From SVTX01 sp051867975 (GTDB lineage Bacteria > Bacillota > Clostridia > Oscillospirales > CAG-272): DNA of 19,117 nucleotides. Positions 13,994-19,117 of the stretch are shown piece after piece. The notes under the pieces are model-generated. The model had not been told where the DNA came from, ran no database searches, and was given only the letters and a program-made list of their open reading frames with translations. The number at the start of each line of letters is the position of its first letter. Positions within the stretch are counted from its first letter, which is position 1. The position numbers and the translations under genes were made by a program. The DNA lies in the NCBI GenBank assembly GCA_051867975.1, contig JBJDZM010000001.1, positions 1-19,117 of the forward strand. Reading direction: 5' to 3'.

Positions 13994-16492
13994 TTACGAC
14001 TTTGTCCAGCCGTTAAATTCTGATACTTTGTATTCGGTTTCGCCGATATAGATGGTTTGTACGTCGGTTCCGGCAAATGCATCAGCCTTGATCTCAACTA
14101 CCGGAAGACCGTAAATGTATGTCGGCACATATATCTCGGTGTCGGTACACTGACCCATGCCCATGAGGACATATCCTGTTGAATCTTCATTTAACATATA
14201 GGCAAGACCGATGCTTATTTTTGAGTCTTCAAATGCTCCGCACCCTGTGCAGCAACCGTGTTCGTAGTTATGCGATGGCTCTGTTACGACTCTCTCGGTT
14301 ATGGCTGCAAAGCATCTTCCGCAATATGAATATGCGCATGTTCCTTCTGCAAAGCATGTTGCCTTAACTTCGGGTACCTCAACTACCAGGTGACCGTTAG
14401 GGCAATTCTGGGATGGATAGAATTCATAGTTATATGAGGGAGCGCTGATATATGTGGTTCCTCTTGAGGATATGGTTGACATAACCTCCATATCAAACAC
14501 ATCAATAAGTATTTGCGACGTCGAATTGATCGATTTCTTCAGAGAGGATGTGTAACCGTAAGACTCCAAATCGCCGTTTTCATCAAATACATACTTATAT
14601 ACGGGGTTGTCGATTATTCCGGGCATTTCAGATCCGGCAAGCCCCTCAATCAATTTGGTAAACTCTTCAGGGTCAAACGCAAGCTCAAGGTACATCTTTC
14701 CATCTGTGCCCTTGTAGAATACAACGTCCTTAAAGCTTGAGGGAGAAATTTCTATGGAAGAGGTATTAGCCGTCATAGAACCGTACCAATATTCCTTGGA
14801 CATTGCCGCTTTAAACATTTTGTTGTAGGGGTCTAATCCGTAGTAATATCCGTCAACAAAATAGAAATAAGATGATATTGTAGACGGTGTTTCGCCGCTC
14901 ATATAGTCTATCTCGGATTGACTGTAATAGAAATCATCTCCGTTTTGCTCTTGTTTCGTTATAATCTCCATTGAAAGGTAACCTGCGGCTGACGGATTAC
15001 CCATCGCATTGGCGTATTCTGCCGCAATATATGCTTTTGAAGTTGAAGTCCAAGTATAATTCTTCAAATTGTGAGTAATGCTGTTCATTGCTTCAAGATA
15101 TATCTCATAGGGTGTTTTGCCCTGATTGAAAATAGCCGTCAACTGAACGCTTGCGTCACCGAAGCAGGAGCTGTCCCATGTAGCAGACTGATTAAAGTCA
15201 AAACACTCTATTTTTTCAAGAGAAGAACATCCGTTAAACGCATTTTCTCCAACAGAGATGATAGTCTTCGGCACAACTATCTTCTTAACGCTTGTCATGC
15301 CCTCAAATGCGTTAGCCGCAATAGCAATAACAGGACATCCATTATAGGTGTCTGGAATGACAATGACTCTTCCGTCAAAGCCTTCTGCAACACCGGTAAC
15401 AATATATTTAGTCGAATTTGACTTTCTGACAAATGAGTATGCCACAGTCGGTTCGTACACTTCGTATGTGAGTTCAGCGGTTATTTCGAGTGAGCATCCT
15501 TTGCACTTTCCATTTGAGTCGAATTCATGTCCGTTAGATGTCAAGGTATATTGGTTTTCAAGCACCTTTCCGCAATCCTTACATACTTTTCCCTCACTCA
15601 TTCCCGTAGAGGAGCAGGTCGCCGGGAACCCGGGCAGGATCTCTACGTTGTGTCCGGCGGGGATAACCTCACTGTGAGTTATTATCTCATGGCAGAAAAT
15701 ACATTTTTGATCTCCCGTCGCTCCGTCTGTCGTGCATGTCTTCGGATAAGCCGTTCCTTCTACAACGACGGTCTTATGACCGGCAGGTATGACCTCACAG
15801 CCTGATGATACGTAATTGCAAACAGCGCACTTATATCCTTCGGTGCATCCGTCCGACGTGCATGTCGCCTCTATCTTTTCGATATAGACTAATTGGTGTC
15901 CTGCAGGAATGACCTGAGACTCCATTCTCGCGTATCCGCAATTTATGCAGACCTCGCCTGCTGTACGACCGTCTTCTGTACACGTTGCCTCTATCGCAAC
16001 GATATCTTCAAAAACGTGGTCTCCATATATTGTCTGTTGCTCTTCCAAAGTCTCACCGCAAACAGTACAGTACTTGCCTTCGGTCAATCCGTTTTCTGTG
16101 CATGTGGCAGTAACACCCGGGATAATCTCAACAGTGTGTCCGAGCGGTTCAATTTGTTCGCTCTGCTTTACAACTTCACCGCATCTTCTACATACTTCCA
16201 TTGCAGAATAACCGTATTCGGTACAAGTAGGTGCAACTTCTTCGCCTTCCGTATAAATGTCGTGTCCAATTGCATCTTCCCACTCTGTGGTATGGTATCC
16301 GCATTTGACACATCTCAAATGCTTATCTCCTCCGCGCGTACATGTTGCCTCTGAATACAGCAATTCATACTCATGCTCACAGTCGTTATATGCGTCATCC
16401 TTCCTACCGAACAAAAAGTCACATGAAACGAGGCAGCATAGCATAACTACGGCAACAATAGCTCCGGATAAAAATGTTAATAATCTTTTCAT
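13994..16492 (-). CDS. Lipoprotein with tandem Cys/His repeats, BspA-type LRR and an unassigned central domain
   Basis: 832 residues from the ATG at 16492, chosen over 16525 and 16504 because GGAG lies 6 bases upstream and a signal peptide starts there. The signal peptide (1-23) ends in the lipobox LVSC, making Cys24 the lipidated residue, so it should be on the outer face of the membrane. Then come seven tandem 38-44-residue modules (38-322) of the form C-x10-CxxC-x13-H, a CxxC half-module (330-333), a BspA/LRR_5-like segment (about 345-450, with IPDTYNGCPVIAIAANAF), a Tyr/Ser-rich central domain (about 461-695), an eighth Cys/His module (713-741) with a CCTGC tail, and a second LRR_5-like segment (758-825). 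Cys/His modules of this type occur in large surface proteins of gut Clostridia. Zinc binding is inferred. No enzyme motif was recognised. Confidence 0.9.
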   Translation of the reverse strand: MKRLLTFLSGAIVAVVMLCCLVSCDFLFGRKDDAYNDCEHEYELLYSEATCTRGGDKHLRCVKCGYHTTEWEDAIGHDIYTEGEEVAPTCTEYGYSAMEVCRRCGEVVKQSEQIEPLGHTVEIIPGVTATCTENGLTEGKYCTVCGETLEEQQTIYGDHVFEDIVAIEATCTEDGRTAGEVCINCGYARMESQVIPAGHQLVYIEKIEATCTSDGCTEGYKCAVCNYVSSGCEVIPAGHKTVVVEGTAYPKTCTTDGATGDQKCIFCHEIITHSEVIPAGHNVEILPGFPATCSSTGMSEGKVCKDCGKVLENQYTLTSNGHEFDSNGKCKGCSLEITAELTYEVYEPTVAYSFVRKSNSTKYIVTGVAEGFDGRVIVIPDTYNGCPVIAIAANAFEGMTSVKKIVVPKTIISVGENAFNGCSSLEKIECFDFNQSATWDSSCFGDASVQLTAIFNQGKTPYEIYLEAMNSITHNLKNYTWTSTSKAYIAAEYANAMGNPSAAGYLSMEIITKQEQNGDDFYYSQSEIDYMSGETPSTISSYFYFVDGYYYGLDPYNKMFKAAMSKEYWYGSMTANTSSIEISPSSFKDVVFYKGTDGKMYLELAFDPEEFTKLIEGLAGSEMPGIIDNPVYKYVFDENGDLESYGYTSSLKKSINSTSQILIDVFDMEVMSTISSRGTTYISAPSYNYEFYPSQNCPNGHLVVEVPEVKATCFAEGTCAYSYCGRCFAAITERVVTEPSHNYEHGCCTGCGAFEDSKISIGLAYMLNEDSTGYVLMGMGQCTDTEIYVPTYIYGLPVVEIKADAFAGTDVQTIYIGETEYKVSEFNGWTKS
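14237..14404 (-). repeat. Eighth, distant Cys/His module with CxxC tail in the lipoprotein
   Basis: Residues 697-752. Cys713, Cys724, Cys727 and His741 keep the exact C-x10-CxxC-x13-H spacing of the tandem array, and a CCTGC tail (747-751) parallels the CKGC half-module (330-333). As in the first set, a BspA-like LRR segment follows directly. Confidence 0.85.
15527..16381 (-). repeat. Seven tandem Cys/His modules in the lipoprotein
   Basis: Residues 38-322. Cysteine triplets are at 51/61/64, 90/101/104, 131/142/145, 171/182/185, 211/222/225, 253/264/267 and 293/304/307, closing His at 77, 119, 159, 199, 239, 281 and 322. The consensus is roughly ATCTEdGxTeGxxCxxCG followed by EVIPAGH. Spacing between the first and second Cys is 10 residues in six of seven (9 in the first). 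The DNA copies have diverged, so this is an old protein repeat rather than a recent expansion. Confidence 0.92.
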
Positions 16493-16570
16493 ATCATTCT
16501 CCATTTCTAATAAATTTTGTGTCATTTTATTATGAGAACAGCTAATTTATTCCGAGAACCTGCAAATAGA

Positions 16571-16603
16571 GCAAAAAGCACCATGTAACACGGTGCCTTT
16601 TGC
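16571..16603 (-). terminator. Intrinsic terminator after rpsI
   Basis: On the minus strand GCAAAAGGCACCGTG pairs along all 15 positions (two G-U) with CATGGTGCTTTTTGC around the loop TTA, 12 bases after the rpsI stop. The CTTTTT run forms the 3' side of the stem base. It also separates the ribosomal operon from the lipoprotein gene, which follows on the same strand 78 bases later. Confidence 0.85.
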
Positions 16604-16615
16604 AAAAAAGAGTAA

Positions 16616-17017
16616 TTATCTCTTCGAGAACTGAGGTGCACGACGTGCTGCCTTGAGTCCGTATTTCTTTCTTTCCTTCATACGAGGGTCTCTGGTGAGG
16701 AATCCCGCAGCCTTGAGGGCAGGACGGTAGGTCTCATCAGCTGTAACGAGAGCACGAGCAAGTCCGTGACGGATAGCACCTGCCTGACCGGAGATACCGC
16801 CGCCGTTTACGTTTGCAACGATGTCGAAGTTACCCATTGTGCCTGTTGCAGTGAAGGGCTGGTTGATGATGAGCTTAAGTGTCTCAAGACCGAAATACTC
16901 GTCAACATCCTTGCCGTTGATTGTTATATTGCCGTTACCGGGGTAAACTCTTACGCGAGCAACGGATTTCTTTCTTCTACCTGTTCCGTAGAAGTAGGGC
17001 TTTGCACTTGTATACAT
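16616..17017 (-). CDS. rpsI: 30S ribosomal protein S9
   Basis: 133 residues, usual length for bacterial uS9. Part of the small-subunit head; its C-terminal tail reaches the P-site tRNA. YFYGTGRRKKSVARVRVYPG (8-27) and NGGGISGQAGAIRHGLARAL are the family signatures, and the protein ends in the conserved basic SKR. The ATG at 17017 follows AAGGAAGGAAG. It lies 26 bases after rplM in the near-universal L13-S9 pair and ends at a strong terminator. Confidence 0.99.
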   Translation of the reverse strand: MYTSAKPYFYGTGRRKKSVARVRVYPGNGNITINGKDVDEYFGLETLKLIINQPFTATGTMGNFDIVANVNGGGISGQAGAIRHGLARALVTADETYRPALKAAGFLTRDPRMKERKKYGLKAARRAPQFSKR

Positions 17018-17043
17018 GACTTTACTTCCTTCCTTTCTTCAAA

Positions 17044-17472
17044 TTAAAACTCGTAGGTCTCGGGCTTCTGAGCTGCGTGGTTATGAGCTTCGCCTGCGTA
17101 AACCTTGAGTCTGGTAGCTGCCGCTCTACCGAGAGAATTCTTGGGAAGCATTCCCTTTACTGCTGTTTCCATAGCAAACTCGGGCTTTTCAGCCATGATC
17201 TTCTTATACTGTACGCTCTTGAGACCGCCGATGTAACCGGAGTGTCTCTGATAGTATTTCTGCTCAAGCTTCTTTCCTGTAAGAACTGCCTTGCCGGCAT
17301 TTACAATGATAACGAAGTTTCCGCAGTCAACGTGGGGTGTGAATTCGGGAGCGTTCTTTCCGCGGAGAAGGTCTGCTGCGACAACTGCGGTTCTGCCGAG
17401 AGGCTTACCTGCTGCGTCGATAACATACCATCTGCGGACAACTGCTTCTTTTTTCTGCATAAAAGTAGACAT
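17044..17472 (-). CDS. rplM: 50S ribosomal protein L13
   Basis: 142 residues, standard bacterial uL13, an early-assembling 23S rRNA-binding protein. RRWYVIDAAGKPLGR, GKNAPEFTPHVDCGNFVIIV and KGMLPKNSLGRAA are family signatures. The ATG at 17472 has a strong GGAGG 8 bases upstream; a longer in-frame start at 17526 is rejected because it would begin upstream of the likely transcription start. First gene of the rplM-rpsI operon. Confidence 0.99.
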   Translation of the reverse strand: MSTFMQKKEAVVRRWYVIDAAGKPLGRTAVVAADLLRGKNAPEFTPHVDCGNFVIIVNAGKAVLTGKKLEQKYYQRHSGYIGGLKSVQYKKIMAEKPEFAMETAVKGMLPKNSLGRAAATRLKVYAGEAHNHAAQKPETYEF

Positions 17473-17514
17473 TTTGTTATCCTCCAAAAATATGTTCTTT
17501 ATTAAACCTCGGAT

Positions 17515-17543
17515 ATTATACCACAAGGGAAAATGTTTGTCAA
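17515..17543 (-). promoter_or_regulatory. Consensus sigma-A promoter of rplM-rpsI
   Basis: Minus strand TTGACA (17538-17543), 17-base spacer, TATAAT (17515-17520), both exact. Transcription would start near 17508, giving a short leader of about 36 bases. That is too short for an elaborate ribosomal-protein leader structure. The 290-base region between rplM and the S1-domain gene is otherwise AT-rich with long T-runs and holds no gene. Confidence 0.9.
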
Positions 17544-17762
17544 TACCTTTTTCGAAATTTTTTTCGATTTTTCAATTTATCATATTAAAATCTTCTGTTT
17601 TCTCGTTTTTTCTCATTTTTTTATATTATTTGCTCGAAAACGTTTTTTAAATAATATGCAAAATACTTTTTTGTACCGATATTGTCCTCACATGTAATAT
17701 TGGAGATGCCATTTTCATAAGTTTATATCGTAAGTCATAAAAAAACGGAGGAAAAACTCATA

Positions 17763-18725
17763 ATGATAAATACATATATGCCTGAGGGTCTGATTATAGG
17801 CAGTGCGCAAAACCGTGAACTGCTATCAATGGGAAAAGCCGGACTTGAACGAGCTATGTCGCAGGGTATAATAATGGAAGGAAATGTTCTGCTTTGCGAC
17901 AGTGAGCTGAATCTCCATGTAGATCTTCACGGAATAATCGGAATAATCCCTAAAAACGAGGTGTGTTATTCCCGAGACGGAGAAGAAATAAAAGATATTG
18001 CCGTAATTACCCGTGTAGGAAAATCGGTCTGTTTTAAAGTAATGTCCGTGGAGGAAAAACACGGCAAGACGGTAGCATATCTTTCAAGGCGGGAGGCACA
18101 AAAGGAATGTAAGCAAAACTATGTTGATGATCTCATTCCGGGAGACATAATCTGCTCTCGCGTCACACACCTTGAAAATTTCGGAGCGTTTGTTGACATT
18201 GGATGCGGAATCGTTTCCCTATTGTCGGTGGATTGCATATCGGTATCTAGATTTTCTCATCCAAAGGACAGACTTTACAGCGGGATGGTAATTAATACTG
18301 TTGTAAAGTTTATTGATTTTGAAAAGGATCGGATATTTGTTTCAATGCGTGAATTGCTCGGGACTTGGCAGGAAAACGCGCAACAGTTTTCGCCAGGTCA
18401 AACGGTTGCAGGGATAATAAGGAGTGTAGAAAACTATGGAGTTTTCGTTGAGCTTGCCCCTAATTTGGCAGGGCTTGCAGAATTACGCGACGACCTTCCC
18501 TTCTTGGGCGACAAAGAACTGGGTGGCAGGATGGCGGCGGTATACATAAAGAGCATAATCCCGGAAAGGATGAAGATAAAGCTGGTTTTAATTGATTCGT
18601 ATAAAGGTGACCTTGCATCGCCGGGGTTGCGCTATTATATCGATTGTGATAAAACAAAGCACATGAATTATTGGCGTTATTCACCCCCCGGATGTAATAG
18701 AATAATTGAAACATGTTTTGAATAG
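17763..18725 (+). CDS. RNA-binding protein with three S1-like domains
   Basis: 320 residues. Three OB-fold S1-like domains can be placed at about 36-109, 125-196 and 210-275. The second is the clearest (PGDIICSRVTHLENFGAFVD, then GIVSLLSVDCIS, and RIFVSMRELLGTW). The third (PGQTVAGIIRSVENYGVFVE, then LAGLAEL) is also typical. The first is more diverged and reads LHGIIGIIPKNEV. A Tyr/Cys-rich tail of about 45 residues follows. It is shorter than ribosomal S1 (rpsA) and is not fused to IspH. Such proteins occur in Clostridia as S1 RNA-binding domain proteins with undefined RNA targets. GGAGG lies 11 bases before the ATG. A weak promoter-like TTGTAC-18-TAATAT (17671-17700) is upstream. It stands alone, divergent from rplM. 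Confidence 0.88.
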   Translation: MINTYMPEGLIIGSAQNRELLSMGKAGLERAMSQGIIMEGNVLLCDSELNLHVDLHGIIGIIPKNEVCYSRDGEEIKDIAVITRVGKSVCFKVMSVEEKHGKTVAYLSRREAQKECKQNYVDDLIPGDIICSRVTHLENFGAFVDIGCGIVSLLSVDCISVSRFSHPKDRLYSGMVINTVVKFIDFEKDRIFVSMRELLGTWQENAQQFSPGQTVAGIIRSVENYGVFVELAPNLAGLAELRDDLPFLGDKELGGRMAAVYIKSIIPERMKIKLVLIDSYKGDLASPGLRYYIDCDKTKHMNYWRYSPPGCNRIIETCFE

Positions 18726-18759
18726 ATATTCTGTACCACTTTCCGGTATGAAATAAAGA

Positions 18760-18800
18760 AGCAGAGACTCTGACCCTGCGGTCAATGTCCCTGCTTTTTG
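18760..18800. terminator. Terminator between the S1-domain gene and the acetyltransferase gene
   Basis: AGCAGAGAC (18760-18768) pairs with GTCCCTGCT (18787-18795) at 8 of 9 positions, with a nested TGACC/GGTCA stem inside. TTTTTG follows on the plus strand. Convergent genes lie on both sides, so it may serve both directions. Confidence 0.8.
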
Positions 18801-18808
18801 ACTTTTCA

Positions 18809-19117
18809 TTAAGTTGTTATATGTTTATGAATATACATTCTCGTGTAGTCGCCGTCATCACCTCTGACATCGCAGAGATATTCCCACCCGTATCTTTCGT
18901 AAAAAGAGGTATGGTCGGTCACGAGATATAACGTGTCTATTCCCTTTTCCAGCATATCGATACAGGCGAAATTCAATAATGCCCCCGCTATCCCATTCCC
19001 TCTTTTATCCTTTTCAACATATACAGCACAAACATTTGGCGATAAATCTTTTCGCTCGTGAAAATCATTTTCGATAACGCCAAGTCCGCCGATAATTTTG
19101 TCATTCTCAATTGCAAG
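18809..19117 (-). CDS. GNAT family N-acetyltransferase (5' end outside the window)
   Basis: The C-terminal 102 residues of a gene that begins beyond the right edge; the stop is TAA at 18809-18811. The reading runs from LAIENDKIIGGLGVIENDF to YTRMYIHKHITT. IIGGLGV fits strand 4 of the GNAT fold, VCAVYVEKDKRGNGIAGALL is motif A with the acetyl-CoA pyrophosphate-binding RGNGIA loop, and YLVTDHTSFYERYGWEYL is the typical motif B end, where the F-Y-E/K-R-x-G-W pattern is characteristic of the superfamily. The acceptor substrate cannot be told from this fragment. Confidence 0.85.
   Translation of the reverse strand, partial: LAIENDKIIGGLGVIENDFHERKDLSPNVCAVYVEKDKRGNGIAGALLNFACIDMLEKGIDTLYLVTDHTSFYERYGWEYLCDVRGDDGDYTRMYIHKHITT

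Noticed and set aside
15527..16381. CRISPR-like or satellite DNA from the repeated pattern
   Set aside because: The periodicity is at protein level (Cys/His modules within one reading frame). The DNA copies differ and there are no constant direct repeats with unique spacers.
17473..17514. A ribosomal-protein L13 leader structure
   Set aside because: The consensus promoter leaves only about 36 bases before the start codon, and no stable hairpin was found there.

Overview
The window looks like chromosomal DNA of an anaerobic, spore-forming, low-to-moderate GC Gram-positive bacterium of the class Clostridia, probably an uncultured gut lineage of the Oscillospiraceae or Christensenellales kind. 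The main reasons are the dipicolinate synthase pair dpaA-dpaB (spore core DPA), a YerC-type TrpR relative, the DUF1385 and DUF436 proteins typical of Firmicutes, the MEP isoprenoid genes ispD-ispF, AGGAGG-type ribosome binding sites, and a lipoprotein with BspA-type leucine-rich repeats. This placement is inference; there is no rRNA gene in the window.

Layout. (1) Positions 84-4873, minus strand: a tight run rhaB > prs > DUF1385 > DUF436 (YwlG-like) > small membrane-anchored Asp-rich protein. (2) 4874-5198: divergent intergenic region with a long structured leader. (3) 5199-6661, plus: dpaA-dpaB, overlapping by 4 bases, closed by a bidirectional terminator. (4) 6720-8705, minus: yerC > methyltransferase > hslO (Hsp33). 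(5) 8706-8993: divergent control region with a consensus promoter facing right. (6) 8994-13029, plus: an XRE/TPR regulator followed with almost no gaps by tsaE, tsaB, rpiB, ispD and ispF. (7) rpe on the plus strand, with a curious Shine-Dalgarno duplication, closed by a strong terminator shared with (8) an 832-residue lipoprotein on the minus strand. (9) rplM-rpsI, minus strand, with a consensus promoter. (10) A protein with three S1-like RNA-binding domains, plus strand. (11) A GNAT acetyltransferase running off the right edge.

How it fits together. Most of the window is housekeeping. Pentose-phosphate chemistry recurs (rpiB, rpe, prs), as do translation and tRNA modification (tsaE, tsaB, rplM, rpsI, the S1 protein), isoprenoid precursors (ispD, ispF) and sporulation (dpaAB). 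The most distinctive object is the lipoprotein. It has seven tandem Cys/His modules plus an eighth copy with the same spacing 380 residues later, each set followed by a CxxC half-module and a BspA-type LRR segment, on either side of a central domain I could not assign firmly. Other points worth a second look are the 13-residue Asp-rich repeat protein, the alternative base-pairing around the rpe start, the candidate sigma-K promoter and leader of dpaAB, the unusually long PRPP synthetase, and the dyad and direct repeats at the yerC promoter. I saw no CRISPR array, phage gene, insertion sequence, tRNA or rRNA.
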